From NCBI RefSeq assembly GCF_003119195.2, contig NZ_CP022253.1, positions 576,001 to 640,000 on the forward strand: DNA of 64,000 bases, written 5' to 3'. Made by a program: the position numbers and the translations under genes. This DNA is from Azospirillum baldaniorum (GTDB taxonomy: Bacteria; Pseudomonadota; Alphaproteobacteria; Azospirillales; Azospirillaceae). Of the stretch, positions 35,530 through 44,950 are shown piece after piece. The notes under the pieces were generated by a model. It did not search any database. It was not told where the DNA came from and saw nothing but the letters and a program-made list of their open reading frames with translations. Positions within the stretch are counted from its first letter, which is position 1; each line of letters starts with the position of its first letter.

Positions 35530-36867
35530 ATGCTGACCCGCCGCAAGCTCGCCGTCTCGACGGCCGCCTTCGCGCTCGCCGCCGGTTTCACCGGTGCCGC
35601 CTACGCCCAGCAGAAGACCGTCGTCGAATTCTGGCACGGCCTGCCCCAGCCGCTCGGCGGCCAGCTCGAGCAGGTGGTGAAGGGCTTCAACGACAGCCAG
35701 GACAAGATCCAGGTCAACCCGACCTTCAAGGGCAGCTATCCGGAGACGATGCAGGCGGCCATCGCCGCCTTCCGCGCCGGCAACGCCCCGCACGTCGTGC
35801 AGATGTTCGAGGTGGGCACCGCCACCATGCTGTCCGCCGGCCCGGCCATCAAGCCGGTGCACCAGCTGATGAGCGAGACGGGGTCGGGCTTCGACGCCGC
35901 GGCCTACATCCCGGCGGTCCGGGGCTATTACAGCTCCAAGGACGGCAAGATGATGGCCCTGCCGTTCAACAGCTCCACCACCATCACCTTCTACAACAAG
36001 GACGCCTTCCAGAAGGCCGGGCTCGACCCCAACAAGCCGCCGGCGACCTGGCCGGAGGTGGCCGACGCGGCGCGCAAGCTGAAGGCGGCGGGCGTGACCT
36101 GCCCGATGACCTTCTCCTGGCCGACCTGGACGCAGTTCGAGCAGGTCGGCGCGCTCCACGACAAGCCCTTCGCGTCGGAGGCCAACGGCTTCGGCGGGCT
36201 GAACGCCACGCTGAAGATCAACGATCCGTTCTTCGTGAAGCATCTCCAGACGCTGATCGACCTGCAGAAGGAAGGCGCGCTGCGCTACGGCGGGCGCGAC
36301 AACGCCGCGGACTCGCTGTTCCCGTCGGGCGAATGCGCGATGATCCAGGCGTCGTCCGGCCTGCGCGGGCGCATCATCAAGGAGGCCAAGTTCAACTGGG
36401 GCGCCGCGCCGCTGCCCTACTGGCCGGACGCCATCGCCTCGCCGAAGAACTCGATCATCGGCGGCGCCGCCTTCTGGGTGATGACCTCGCCCAAGCGCAC
36501 CGCCGACGAGTACAAGGCCGTCGCCGCCTTCTTCAGCTACCTCGCCCGTCCGGAGGTGGACGCCAAGTGGCACATGGACACCGGCTACGTCCCGGTGACG
36601 CTCCAGGGCTTCGAGCTGGCGAAGAAGGAAGGCTTCTACGACAAGAACCCCGGCGCCGAGGTGCCGGCGGAGCAGCTGACCCGCACCGCCACCACGGAGA
36701 ACACCATGGGGCTGCGGCTGGGCAACCTGCCGGAAATCCGCAACATCATCCAGGAGGAGATGGAGAAGGCGTTCCAGGGCCAGCAGACCGCCCAGCAGGC
36801 GCTGGACAACGCGGTGAAGCGCGGCGACACGGTCCTGCGCAACTTCGAGCGCGCCAACAAGAACTGA
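35530..36867 (+). CDS. ugpB: sn-Glycerol-3-phosphate ABC transporter, substrate-binding protein
   Basis: 445 residues from ATG 35530. A Sec signal peptide (about 1-27, with basic TRRK and AYA-QQ cleavage) makes it periplasmic. It matches the family-1 extracellular binding proteins of the UgpB type: VVEFWHGLPQPLGGQLEQ, GTATMLSAGPAIKPV, SSTTITFYNKDAFQKAG, and a C-terminal QEEMEKAFQGQQTAQQALD. It captures glycerol-3-phosphate and glycerophosphodiesters. It is first in ugpBAEC. A 139-base gap with two hairpins separates it from ugpA, likely letting the binding protein be made in excess. Confidence 0.95.
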   Translation: MLTRRKLAVSTAAFALAAGFTGAAYAQQKTVVEFWHGLPQPLGGQLEQVVKGFNDSQDKIQVNPTFKGSYPETMQAAIAAFRAGNAPHVVQMFEVGTATMLSAGPAIKPVHQLMSETGSGFDAAAYIPAVRGYYSSKDGKMMALPFNSSTTITFYNKDAFQKAGLDPNKPPATWPEVADAARKLKAAGVTCPMTFSWPTWTQFEQVGALHDKPFASEANGFGGLNATLKINDPFFVKHLQTLIDLQKEGALRYGGRDNAADSLFPSGECAMIQASSGLRGRIIKEAKFNWGAAPLPYWPDAIASPKNSIIGGAAFWVMTSPKRTADEYKAVAAFFSYLARPEVDAKWHMDTGYVPVTLQGFELAKKEGFYDKNPGAEVPAEQLTRTATTENTMGLRLGNLPEIRNIIQEEMEKAFQGQQTAQQALDNAVKRGDTVLRNFERANKN

Positions 36868-36875
36868 GCGTAACT

Positions 36876-36992
36876 CCCTCTCCCCTCTGGGGAGAGGGCA
36901 GGGGTGAGGGGGATGCGCTTGTGCCGGACGCTCCGCGATGCGCAACCCCCTCACCGGCCCTCCGGGCCACCCTCTCCCCGGAGGGGAGAGGG
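36876..36992. repeat. Paired inverted repeats between ugpB and ugpA
   Basis: Two perfect 23-base hairpins (10-bp stems CCCTCTCCCC/GGGGAGAGGG) lie at 36876-36898 and 36970-36992. The intervening GGGGTGAGGGGG and CCCCCTCACCGG also pair, so the whole 117 bases could form one long stem. It is a BIME-like intra-operon element. Confidence 0.8.
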
Positions 36993-37006
36993 TTGAAAGG
37001 GATTCC

Positions 37007-37891
37007 ATGCAACGTCGCGTGATTTTCGACAACAGGGCGCTGCCCTACCTGCTGCTGGCACCGCAGGTGGCGGTGACGCTGATCTTCTTCATCTGGCCGG
37101 CGGCGCAGGCGCTGTGGCAGTCGGTGCATCTCCAGGACGCCTTCGGGCTGCGCAGCCAGTTCGTCGGGCTGGAGAATTTCCAGGCGGTGCTGAGCGACCC
37201 GAACTATCTGGAGACGGTCAAGACCACCATCGTCTTCAGCGCGTCGGTGACCGTCCTGTCGCTGGCCTCCGCGCTGGGGCTGGCGGTGATGGCCGATTCG
37301 AAGATCCGGGCGGCGTCGGCCTACAAGACGCTGCTGATCTGGCCCTACGCGCTGGCCCCCGCGGTGGCGGCGGTGCTGTGGATGTTCATCTTCAACCCGG
37401 ACATCGGCATCCTGGGCCGCGCGCTGAACAACCTCGGCTACGCCTGGGACTACCGGCTCAACGACGGGCAGGCGCTGACCATGGTCATCCTGGCGGCGAG
37501 CTGGAAGCAGGTCTCCTACAACTTCATCTTCTTCCTGGCCGGGCTGCAGGCCATCCCGCGCTCCGTGCTGGAGGCGGCGAGCATCGACGGGGCGGGGGCG
37601 GTGCGCCGCTTCTGGACGATCACCTTCCCGCTGCTGTCGCCGACCACCTTCTTCCTGCTGGTGGTGAACATCGTCTACGCCTTCTTCGAGACCTTCGGCA
37701 CGATCCACGCCCTGACCCACGGCGGGCCGGGCAAGGCGACCGAGACGCTGATCTTCCGCGTCTACCAGGACGGCGTGGTCAACCACGACCTCGGCGGCTC
37801 CTCGGCGCAGTCGGTGATCCTGATGGTCATCGTCATCGCGCTGACCGCCATCCAGTTCCGCTTCGTCGAGCGCAAGGTGCATTACTCATGA
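37007..37891 (+). CDS. ugpA: sn-Glycerol-3-phosphate ABC transporter permease
   Basis: 294 residues from ATG 37007 (AAAGGGA upstream). Six transmembrane segments, with the EAA loop [18 protein letters not shown] in the cytoplasm between TM4 and TM5, where the ATPase docks. The blocks [20 protein letters not shown] near the C-terminus are typical of UgpA. It forms a heterodimer with UgpE in the inner membrane. Its stop overlaps the ugpE start by four bases (ATGA), so the two are coupled. Confidence 0.95.
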   Translation: MQRRVIFDNRALPYLLLAPQVAVTLIFFIWPAAQALWQSVHLQDAFGLRSQFVGLENFQAVLSDPNYLETVKTTIVFSASVTVLSLASALGLAVMADSKIRAASAYKTLLIWPYALAPAVAAVLWMFIFNPDIGILGRALNNLGYAWDYRLNDGQALTMVILAASWKQVSYNFIFFLAGLQAIPRSVLEAASIDGAGAVRRFWTITFPLLSPTTFFLLVVNIVYAFFETFGTIHALTHGGPGKATETLIFRVYQDGVVNHDLGGSSAQSVILMVIVIALTAIQFRFVERKVHYS

Positions 37892-38760
37892 CCCGTGACC
37901 GCGACACCCCGCGCTCCGGCGGGCGCCTGATGGACATAGTCCCGCACCTGATCCTGATGCTGGGCGTCCTGATCTTCGCCTTTCCGATCTACGTGACGAT
38001 CATCGGCTCGACCTGGGACGCCGCCACCATCGGGCGCGGCAACCTGCCGCTGACGCCCGGCGGCGAGATGCTGAACAACTACGCCTCGGCCTGGAGCGAG
38101 TCGCAGGGCAACCGCGTCATGCACACGCCCGTGCGCATCATGATGTGGAACAGCCTGGTCATGGCGCTGGTCATCGCGCTGGGCAAGATCGCCATCTCGA
38201 TCATCTCGGCCTACGCGGTGGCCTTCTTCCGCTTCCCGCTGCGCATGGTCTTCTTCTGGATGATCTTCATCACGCTGATGCTGCCGGTGGAGGTGCGCAT
38301 CATCCCGACCTACGAGGTGGTGGCCAACCTCGGCCTGATCGACAGCTACGCCGGGCTGACCATCCCGCTGATCGCCTCGGCCACGGCGACGCTGCTGTTC
38401 CGGCAGTTCTTCCTGACCATCCCGGACGAGCTGGTGGAGGCCGCCAAGATCGACGGGGCGGGGGCGCTGCGCTTCTTCCTGGACGTGGTGCTGCCCCTGT
38501 CGCGCACCAACATCGCGGCGCTGTTCGTCATCCTCTTCATCTACGGCTGGAACCAGTATCTCTGGCCGCTGCTGATCACCAACAGCGCGGAGATGGAGAC
38601 GGTGGTCATCGGCATCACCAAGATGATCGGCAACGGCGAGGCCGCGACCGACTGGAACCTCATCATGGCGACGACGGTGCTGGCCATGCTGCCGCCGGTG
38701 GCGGTGGTCGTGCTGATGCAGCGCTGGTTCGTCAAAGGCCTTGTGGACAGCGAGAAATAA
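37888..38760 (+). CDS. ugpE: sn-Glycerol-3-phosphate ABC transporter permease
   Basis: 290 residues starting at ATG 37888, four bases inside ugpA. Six transmembrane segments; the EAA loop is [18 protein letters not shown]. The C-terminal [13 protein letters not shown] closely follows the UgpE/MalG consensus ending GLTAGAVKG/GLVDSEK. It pairs with UgpA to form the membrane channel. The gap to ugpC is three bases. Confidence 0.95.
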   Translation: MTRDRDTPRSGGRLMDIVPHLILMLGVLIFAFPIYVTIIGSTWDAATIGRGNLPLTPGGEMLNNYASAWSESQGNRVMHTPVRIMMWNSLVMALVIALGKIAISIISAYAVAFFRFPLRMVFFWMIFITLMLPVEVRIIPTYEVVANLGLIDSYAGLTIPLIASATATLLFRQFFLTIPDELVEAAKIDGAGALRFFLDVVLPLSRTNIAALFVILFIYGWNQYLWPLLITNSAEMETVVIGITKMIGNGEAATDWNLIMATTVLAMLPPVAVVVLMQRWFVKGLVDSEK

Positions 38761-38763
38761 GAA

Positions 38764-39837
38764 ATGGCAACGGTCGATCTGAATCAGGTCCGCAAGTCCT
38801 ACGGCGCCGTCGAGGCCATCAAGGGCATCGACATCAGCGTCGCGGACGGGGAGTTCCTCGTGCTGCTCGGCCCCTCGGGCTGCGGCAAGTCCACGCTGCT
38901 GCGCATGGTCGCCGGGCTGGAGAGCATCACCGGCGGCGAGATCGCCATCGGCGGGCGGGTGGTCAACGGGCTGGAGCCCAAGGACCGCGACATCGCCATG
39001 GTGTTCCAGAACTACGCGCTCTACCCGCACATGAGCGTGTTCGACAACATGGCCTACGGGTTGAAGATCCGCGGCCTGCCCAAGGCGGAGATCCAGGCGC
39101 GCGTCGCCAAGGCCGCGGAAATCCTGGAGTTGAACCGCTTCCTCGACCGCCGGCCCAGCCAGCTTTCCGGCGGGCAGCGGCAGCGCGTCGCCATGGGCCG
39201 CGCCATCGTGCGCGAGCCCGCCGCCTTCCTGTTCGACGAGCCGCTGTCCAACCTGGACGCCAAGCTGCGCACCCAGATGCGCGTCGAGATCAAGCGGCTC
39301 CAGGACCGGCTGGGCATCACCAGCCTCTACGTGACGCACGATCAGGTGGAGGCGATGACGCTCGCCGACCGCATCCTGGTGATGAACCACGGGGTGGCCG
39401 AGCAGGTCGGCACGCCGCTGGAGGTCTACCAGCGCCCGGCCAGCCTGTTCGTGGCGGGCTTCATCGGGTCGCCGCCGATGAACGTGCTGGACGCGCGCTT
39501 CGACGGTGCCGGGCAGGCGGTGGCGCTGCCCGGCGGCACCGCCTTCCTCCTGCCGCGCCCGCGGCCCGACATGGCCGGGCGGCCGGTCAAGCTGGGTGTG
39601 CGGCCGGAGCATCTCGCCGTTACCCCCGGCCATGGGCCGCTGATCGTCACGGTCGATCTGGTGGAGGCCCTGGGCGCCGATACGGTGGTCTATGGCCGCC
39701 TGCCGGACGGCGAGGGAATGGTGGTCCGAGTCGCCGGCCTGCCGTTCTGCCGCGAGGGCGAAACCCTGCGCGTCGGCGCGCCGCCCGACGCCCTGCACTT
39801 GTTTGATGCCGAGACGGGACGGCGTTTGGCGGATTGA
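38764..39837 (+). CDS. ugpC: sn-Glycerol-3-phosphate ABC transporter ATP-binding protein
   Basis: 357 residues. Walker [10 protein letters not shown] (36-44), Q-loop, signature LSGGQRQR, Walker [13 protein letters not shown] and switch His in [11 protein letters not shown] are all intact. A C-terminal OB-like (TOBE/MalK) regulatory domain follows, with GVRPEHL. It energises uptake via UgpAE. It is the last gene of ugpBAEC; an IS5-type element is inserted 8 bases after its stop, so any former downstream gene or terminator of the operon is now separated. Confidence 0.96.
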   Translation: MATVDLNQVRKSYGAVEAIKGIDISVADGEFLVLLGPSGCGKSTLLRMVAGLESITGGEIAIGGRVVNGLEPKDRDIAMVFQNYALYPHMSVFDNMAYGLKIRGLPKAEIQARVAKAAEILELNRFLDRRPSQLSGGQRQRVAMGRAIVREPAAFLFDEPLSNLDAKLRTQMRVEIKRLQDRLGITSLYVTHDQVEAMTLADRILVMNHGVAEQVGTPLEVYQRPASLFVAGFIGSPPMNVLDARFDGAGQAVALPGGTAFLLPRPRPDMAGRPVKLGVRPEHLAVTPGHGPLIVTVDLVEALGADTVVYGRLPDGEGMVVRVAGLPFCREGETLRVGAPPDALHLFDAETGRRLAD

Positions 39838-39855
39838 GTTGGTTAGGGTCCGGAC

Positions 39856-40392
39856 TCATAACCAGTAGGCGACGGTTGCCACGATGTGGACGGCGGCCAT
39901 GAAGTTGGTGGCGGAGCGGTCATAGCGGGTGGCGATGCGCCGGAAGTCCTTGAGGCGCCCAAACATGCGCTCGATGACGTTGCGGTTCCGATAGAGGTAG
40001 GGAGAGAAGCAGTTTTTCCAGCGCTTGTTGGCGCGTGGCGGGATGTTGGGCGCGGCTCCCGCCTCTTCGATCTTCCGGCGAACAGCGGCACTGTCGTATC
40101 CCTTGTCGCCGTGCAGGAGATCGGTGGCGGGCATCCGGTCGAGCAGACGGTCGGCGGCGGTGCAGTCGGCAACCTGACCGCCGGTCAACAGGAAGGCGAG
40201 CGGCCGACCGCGCGGATCGCTCAGGGCGTGGATTTTGGTGGTTCGTCCGCCACGGGACCGTCCGATGGCCTGGGCGCGCTCCCCCCTTTCCCGCCACTCG
40301 CCGAACGATGGGCACGGACCGCCGTGGAGTCGATCATCACCTGGGCCGGTGGGCCACCTGCCGCTGCCAACGCATGGAAGATATCCTCCCAC
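39856..40392 (-). CDS. IS5-family transposase, second frame (DDE domain)
   Basis: The catalytic part of the transposase: TKIHALSDPRGRPLAFLLTG, cut here, GDKGYDS (second Asp) and the Glu-containing NVIERMFGRLKDFRRIATRYD, the DDE_Tnp_1 C-terminal signature with the Y-R-E-like block. Codons upstream of about 40300 overlap the first ORF and are probably not used alone. The likely product is a fusion with the upstream ORF after a -1 slip, joining KGG to ERAQAIGR. The listed start (40392) is only the open-frame limit. Confidence 0.88.
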   Translation of the reverse strand: MGGYLPCVGSGRWPTGPGDDRLHGGPCPSFGEWRERGERAQAIGRSRGGRTTKIHALSDPRGRPLAFLLTGGQVADCTAADRLLDRMPATDLLHGDKGYDSAAVRRKIEEAGAAPNIPPRANKRWKNCFSPYLYRNRNVIERMFGRLKDFRRIATRYDRSATNFMAAVHIVATVAYWL

Positions 40393-40616
40393 ACGCCCTT
40401 GGCCGCCCAGCGGACGAAGCGGTTGTAGAGCGTCTTGCGCGGACCGTAGACCGGCGGCGCGTCCGCCCAGCGCCCACCCGACTTCAGCACATGGACGATC
40501 CCGCTGATCACACGTCGGTCATCAACGCGCGGCTTGCCTCGGGTATCGCGCGGAAGGTGCGGCTCAAGCCGTCCGAACTGCTCCACCGTCAACCAGAACT
40601 GACCGTCGTTCATCAC
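40221..40616 (-). CDS. IS5-family transposase, first frame
   Basis: 131 residues in its own frame, with the N-terminal DUF4096-like DNA-binding domain (WLTVEQFGRLEPHLP, GIVHVLKSGGRWADAP, YNRFVRWAAKGVW) and the first catalytic Asp in QVMIDSTAVRAHR. The slippery stretch GGGAAAGGGGGG at about 40284-40295 (minus strand) is where ribosomes would shift -1 into the second frame. Start at ATG 40616. Confidence 0.88.
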   Translation of the reverse strand: MMNDGQFWLTVEQFGRLEPHLPRDTRGKPRVDDRRVISGIVHVLKSGGRWADAPPVYGPRKTLYNRFVRWAAKGVWEDIFHALAAAGGPPAQVMIDSTAVRAHRSASGGKGGSAPRPSDGPVADEPPKSTP

Positions 40617-40727
40617 AAAGCCCCTTTCCAGGGCTTTGAATCATAACGATTCCCTTCGGGAAAGGCTCTTTATGGGTCCAGACCCTAGGGAACCACCAGC
40701 AGGGAGGGGGCGAAGACCCCGACGAGC

Positions 40728-41162
40728 ATGAGCGCAACCGACCGCAAACCCGTTCCGCCCTTCCACCTCGCCTTCCCCGTCCGCGACAAGGAGGAGGCGC
40801 GCGCCTTCTACGCCGGCCTGCTGGGCTGCGGTGTGGGACGGGAATCCGACCGCTGGATCGACTTCGACCTCTACGGCCATCAGGTGGTGGCGCATGTGAC
40901 GGAGGAGGCCGGGACCCGCGCCACCAACCCGGTCGATGGCGAGGACGTGCCGGCCAGCCATTTCGGCGTGATCCTGGATTGGGACGACTGGCACGCGCTG
41001 GCCGACAGGCTGAAGGCCGAAGGCGTGCGATTCCTCATCGAGCCGCAGATCCGCTTCAAGGGTCAGGCGGGCGAGCAGGCCACCATGTTCTTCCTCGACC
41101 CGAGCGGGAACGCTCTGGAGTTCAAGAGCTTCCAAGACATGGGGCAGATTTTCGCGCGGTGA
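40728..41162 (+). CDS. VOC/glyoxalase-family protein
   Basis: 144 residues with one VOC module pair: PPFHLAFPVRDKEEARAFYAGLLG, cut here, and the C-terminal FFLDPSGNALEFKSFQ. The metal-ligand pattern (His in FHLAF, His in SHFGVIL, Glu in ALEFKSF) is visible. The family includes glyoxalases, dioxygenases and fosfomycin-resistance-like enzymes; the FxDPxGN-ALE-K block is typical of uncharacterised dioxygenase-like members. ATG 40728 follows an AGGGAGGGG stretch by about 20 bases. It became separated from ugpC by the IS. A terminator follows at 41201. Confidence 0.88.
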   Translation: MSATDRKPVPPFHLAFPVRDKEEARAFYAGLLGCGVGRESDRWIDFDLYGHQVVAHVTEEAGTRATNPVDGEDVPASHFGVILDWDDWHALADRLKAEGVRFLIEPQIRFKGQAGEQATMFFLDPSGNALEFKSFQDMGQIFAR

Positions 41163-41608
41163 TGGACGCGTAGGGGCGGTTTGTCTTTCAATGGAACATC
41201 GGCCCTCTTCCTCACCGGGTGGAGGGCCTTTTCCTGTCGATCCGCAGCCTCTTCCCCGTTCTGTTCGTGTATCAATAGAAACACAGATGAGAGGCGTAGG
41301 GCTGAGTGTATCCTTCGCCGCTCCTGTTTGTGTTTTGCTTTTAATTAGATAGATAAGCAATGAAGTTAACGCTTTCGTGTGTATTTTATTGTTGTTGACT
41401 GTTTTCTTTTCCCGTGACAGATCTCGTTTTGAGAGCACTTCAGTGACTGTGCTCAACCGCATGCTGTCGTGTGCATGAGCGAGCGCAGCTGAAGAGCCTC
41501 TGTTCGGAAACCATGATCGACCGATCCGGTGAACGCGGCGCGGTCGGACAAACAAGAAAACTTTCCGGACATTCATTCGAAGATGCATAAAATAAGTGGG
41601 GATTCGAC
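41163..41608. other. AT-rich intergenic region before the RTX gene (446 bp)
   Basis: After the terminator, 41270-41430 is the most AT-rich DNA in the window (runs such as TTTTGCTTTTAATTAGATAGATAAG), with a possible -35 TTGACT near 41396. Two successive inverted repeats follow: GAGCAC...GTGCTC (41433-41454) and CATGC...GCATG (about 41460-41478). No gene is seen. Confidence 0.5.
41201..41232 (+). terminator. Terminator after the VOC gene
   Basis: GGCCCTC pairs with GAGGGCC around a CTCACCGGGTG-like loop and is followed by TTTT, 38 bases after the stop codon. Confidence 0.75.
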
Positions 41609-42238
41609 ATGAGCGTCATCAATGGAACGTCAGCGTCCGAAGTGATCGACCTGCGGGGATTGGTTCCCGGCCCATATGAGAATGCCAACGGCTCCGCGGC
41701 GGGCGCTGGCAACGACACCGTGTATGGCAGCAGCTATCCCGACCTGATCCAGGGCGGGAGCGGAAACGATCTTCTCTACGGCTTCAACGGAAACGATATT
41801 CTGGTCGGCGACGACGGCAACGACACGCTGTATGGCGGCAACGGGAGCGACAGCCTTCTGGCCAGCTCGGGGAACGATCACCTGCTGGGCGAAGCCGGTG
41901 ACGACACGCTGTACGGCGGGGCGGGCAACGACGTCTATTATCATTCGGCGAATGGCGGCGTGGATCTCATCAACGATGACAAGTCGGAAGCCGGAATGCC
42001 GGGCTATGGCGGCGGAACGTCCGACGTCGTGTACTTCACCGATGTGACGATGGCGAACCTCGCCTTCTTCCGTCCGACGGGAAGCAACGACCTGTGGATC
42101 TCCAGCGTGGCCGATTTCAGCGACGGCTATCTGAATGATGGCGTGATCATCCAGGACTTCTATCTGGGTGGAAACAACACCATCGAGTATCTGTACAGCT
42201 CCGACTCTTACGCAGTCAATCTGACGACGCTGCTCTGA
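41609..42238 (+). CDS. Small RTX (hemolysin-type Ca-binding) protein
   Basis: 209 residues. About seven RTX nonapeptides run from about residue 50 to 115 (GGSGNDLLYG, NGNDILVGDDGNDTLYGG, EAGDDTLYGGAGND), folding as a Ca2+-binding beta roll. The last ~80 residues form a C-terminal domain of the type I secretion kind. There is no Sec signal and no enzymatic domain, so it may be an extracellular structural or calcium-dependent protein. GTGGGGA precedes ATG 41609. It is monocistronic, with its own terminator at 42262. Its codon use is slightly less GC-biased than its neighbours. Confidence 0.88.
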   Translation: MSVINGTSASEVIDLRGLVPGPYENANGSAAGAGNDTVYGSSYPDLIQGGSGNDLLYGFNGNDILVGDDGNDTLYGGNGSDSLLASSGNDHLLGEAGDDTLYGGAGNDVYYHSANGGVDLINDDKSEAGMPGYGGGTSDVVYFTDVTMANLAFFRPTGSNDLWISSVADFSDGYLNDGVIIQDFYLGGNNTIEYLYSSDSYAVNLTTLL

Positions 42239-42261
42239 CCGGTCCATCGTCGCGAAATGGC

Positions 42262-42294
42262 AAAGCCGCCGCGGCCATCGCGGCGGCTTTTCTT
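42262..42294 (+). terminator. Terminator of the RTX gene
   Basis: AAAGCCGCCGCG pairs with CGCGGCGGCTTT around GCCAT and runs into TTTTCTTTG; 24 bases after the stop codon. Confidence 0.85.
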
Positions 42295-42500
42295 TGTTGG
42301 GCAAGGAAATGGTTCGACGCCATCGGCATTTCTTTCACCCTCGCTGGGAAAATTCGGCTCTGCGCATCCAGTTCCACAGTCCCTTCCGCCCCCCTTCCGC
42401 CCTGGCGGATGCCTGTGGTCAGGCGCTGCCGGTGATGGCATGGAAACTGCTAAGGGGGAAGTTGCCGAGGGGGAGTCAGCGATCAACCAGGGGGTGTTTC

Positions 42501-43010
42501 ATGAGCAGCCTGTCCGTCTCCGCGCCGGGATATGGCCCGTCAGCCGCGTACGCACTGAACGGTGGCGGGATCACCCGCTTTTCGGCGGCGACCAAGGCCA
42601 CGCCGGAGATGATGGCGCGGGTCGGGGTCGGCGATTCCACCTTTCAACAGCAGATGAGGATCGCCGGTGATCCCAACGCCGTGGACCCGGCGGTCGCGGC
42701 GCGCAGCCGCGCCGTGCAGGCCCACACCGTGTTCCGGCAGGGCGGTCAGGTCGTCGCCGCCGTTTGGCGGGACGGCCAGACGCAGATGAGCAACGGGCTT
42801 GCGTCGCGGCTCGACTGGACCGCGCTGGAGCGGCAGACCGCCGCCCTGTCCGAAGCGCAGCGGCGCGACGTGATCGCCGCGGCCATCGCCAAACAGCTCG
42901 GCGGGAGCGTCCAGGTCCAGCGCTACGGCGACAGCGGCGCGGCGCCGACGCGTGGCGCGGTGATCGACGAGCAGGCCGCGGCAAATCGGGCGGTGCGCGG
43001 CGGACGGTGA
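42501..43010 (+). CDS. Hypothetical protein, 169 aa
   Basis: Starts at ATG 42501, with CAGGGGG about 8-13 bases upstream; the frame is open to 42294 without support. No family is recognised. The N-terminus is Ser/Ala/Gly-rich. The middle is charged with Gln/Arg-rich helices (VAARSRAVQAHTVFRQGG) and the tail is Arg/Ala-rich. No signal or membrane segment. It reads convergently into the helicase gene with a 37-base gap. Confidence 0.6.
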   Translation: MSSLSVSAPGYGPSAAYALNGGGITRFSAATKATPEMMARVGVGDSTFQQQMRIAGDPNAVDPAVAARSRAVQAHTVFRQGGQVVAAVWRDGQTQMSNGLASRLDWTALERQTAALSEAQRRDVIAAAIAKQLGGSVQVQRYGDSGAAPTRGAVIDEQAAANRAVRGGR

Positions 43011-43047
43011 TCCCGCCGCGCACCGAACAGGCATAGGCTGTTTGGAC

Positions 43048-44484
43048 TCAGGCCGCGGACCGCTTGTTCCCGCCCGGCTGGCCGCCATGCGGGGCGGGGC
43101 GGCGGTTGTGGCGGTTCTGCTGGTTGGCCGACACCTTGGCCTTCAGCGGCTGGTCGCCGGTGGCGCCGGCAACCCGTGCGCCCTGCGGCGCCTGCGGCTT
43201 CGCGCTCTGGGCCTTCGGCGCCTGAGCCCTCTGGCCCTGCGGCTTGCCGCCGCCCGGCTGCTGCTGCGGCTGGCCGCGGCCCGGACGGGGCTGCTTGGGC
43301 GCCGGCTTCGGCGGCTTGGCCGAAGAGGCGTGGATCGCCGCCACCACCGACGCGTGGTAGGGATGGTCGTGGTCCGCCGGGACCGGCTGGCGGATGGTCT
43401 TCTCGATGGCCTTCAGATAGGCCACCTCCTCGGCGTCGCAGAAGGACACCGCGCTGCCGTCGGTGCCGGCGCGGGCGGTGCGGCCGATGCGGTGGACGTA
43501 GCTTTCCGGCTCGTTCGGCAGGTCGAAGTTGATGACGTGCGTGATGCCGTCGATGTCGATGCCGCGCGCCGCGATGTCGGTCGCCACCAGCGCCTTCAGG
43601 TCGCCGCTGCGGAAGGACTCCAGCGCACGCACGCGGGCCGACTGCGACTTGTCGCCGTGGATCGCGTCGGCAGGAACGCCGGCCTTCTTCAGATGGTCGG
43701 CGATGCGGTCGGCGCCGTGCTTGGTGCGGGCGAAGACGATCGTCCGCTCCATGGCACCCTCCTGGAGGAGGTCGGCGAGCAGGCGACGCTTGTCGGCGCG
43801 GTCCACGAACAGCACACGCTGGGCGATGCGCTCCACCGTGGTGGACTGGGGCGCCACCTCGATCCGCTCGGCGTCGGTCAGGATGCTGTGTGCCAGCTCG
43901 ACCACGGCTTCCGGCATGGTGGCGGAGAACAGCAGGGTCTGGCGCTGCTTCGGCAGGACCGCGACCACCTTCCGCACGTCGCGGATGAAGCCCATGTCGA
44001 GCATGCGGTCGGCCTCATCCAGGACGAAGATCTCGACCTGGTCGAGCACGCACTGCTTCTGGGCCATCAGGTCCAGCAGGCGGCCCGGAGTCGCCACCAG
44101 CACGTCGGTGCCGCGGGCCAGAGCGGCAACCTGCGGGCTCTGCCCGACGCCGCCGTGGATCACCGTGCGGCGGATCGGCAGGTGCCGGCCGTAGGTGCGG
44201 AAGCTCTCGCCGATCTGCAGCGCCAGCTCGCGCGTCGGCGTCAGGATCAGCGTGCGCGGCGCCTTGGCCTGCACGCGCTTCTTGTTCTGGAACAGCCGCT
44301 GCAGGATCGGCAGGGTGAAGGCGGCGGTCTTGCCGGTGCCGGTCTGGGCGAGGCCGAGCACGTCGCGGCCCTCCAGAAGAACGGGGATGGCGCCGGCCTG
44401 GATCGGCGTGGCGGTCTGGTAACCCTCTTCGGCGACGGCGCGCAGAAGGGGCTCGATCAGGCCGAGGCCACTGAATTCGGTCAT
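43048..44484 (-). CDS. DEAD-box ATP-dependent RNA helicase, RhlE-like
   Basis: 478 residues. All core motifs are seen: Q-motif region (TPIQAGAIP), motif [12 protein letters not shown], Ia PTRELA, II DEAD in [15 protein letters not shown], and in the second RecA domain [10 protein letters not shown]. The C-terminal ~100 residues are Pro/Gln/Lys/Arg-rich and disordered, as in RhlE. It remodels RNA (ribosome assembly, mRNA decay, cold response). Start at ATG 44484. Its promoter lies in the 466-base gap shared divergently with fur. Confidence 0.94.
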   Translation of the reverse strand: MTEFSGLGLIEPLLRAVAEEGYQTATPIQAGAIPVLLEGRDVLGLAQTGTGKTAAFTLPILQRLFQNKKRVQAKAPRTLILTPTRELALQIGESFRTYGRHLPIRRTVIHGGVGQSPQVAALARGTDVLVATPGRLLDLMAQKQCVLDQVEIFVLDEADRMLDMGFIRDVRKVVAVLPKQRQTLLFSATMPEAVVELAHSILTDAERIEVAPQSTTVERIAQRVLFVDRADKRRLLADLLQEGAMERTIVFARTKHGADRIADHLKKAGVPADAIHGDKSQSARVRALESFRSGDLKALVATDIAARGIDIDGITHVINFDLPNEPESYVHRIGRTARAGTDGSAVSFCDAEEVAYLKAIEKTIRQPVPADHDHPYHASVVAAIHASSAKPPKPAPKQPRPGRGQPQQQPGGGKPQGQRAQAPKAQSAKPQAPQGARVAGATGDQPLKAKVSANQQNRHNRRPAPHGGQPGGNKRSAA

Positions 44485-44950
44485 ACGGGGAGGGTCCTGG
44501 TCACGTGAACAGAGGCTGCACCTGGGCCGTGCCCGGACATGGCCGGGGGCGGCGTGGCTTGGGGCGCTCCGCCGCGGGAGTGCGCGGAGCCATCAATTCA
44601 CCGTGGGAAGGCGCAAGCGGCGCCGGTACCGGGACGACGAGGAGCCGGCAGCCCCAAAGCAAAATCGACCGACCACACATAGGCGGTGGGGCGGCTTTTG
44701 GCAAGCAAACAAGGACCTTGGCCGCGTTCCGGACCGGAAATGTCCCTGGGTCGGCAACCCTTGGCGGGAGACAGTGGGGTGGCGGGCGGCACCGATGCAC
44801 CGGGCGTGCGGCCTTTTGCCGCGTTAATTCCCGGACAAAAAAACGGGGTATAGGATTGCGAATGAATTTCAGTATTATGATCGGCGCTGCAGCATGGCGC
44901 CCCGGATCGCGGGAGACGGCGCCGCAACGGATGGCAAAGGCGGTGGGGCA
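44485..44950. other. Divergent intergenic region between helicase and fur (466 bp)
   Basis: No convincing gene; an open frame (44505-44954) has no homology. It may carry a long 5' leader of the helicase mRNA. Near fur, the AT-rich stretch 44836-44885 (AATTTCAGTATTATGATC) is the probable promoter and could contain an iron-regulator site, but no canonical box is clear. Confidence 0.45.

Larger units (their letters stand above)
39846..40685 (-). mobile_element. IS5-family insertion sequence (IS427-like), intact
   Basis: An 840-base element with terminal inverted repeats (GGGTCYGGACYCATAA, two mismatches) at both ends and a TA flanking each end (39844-39845 and 40686-40687), consistent with a 2-bp target duplication. 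It carries two overlapping transposase frames on the minus strand joined by a probable -1 frameshift. Ends and frames look intact, so the element may be active. It is inserted just after ugpC. Confidence 0.9.
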
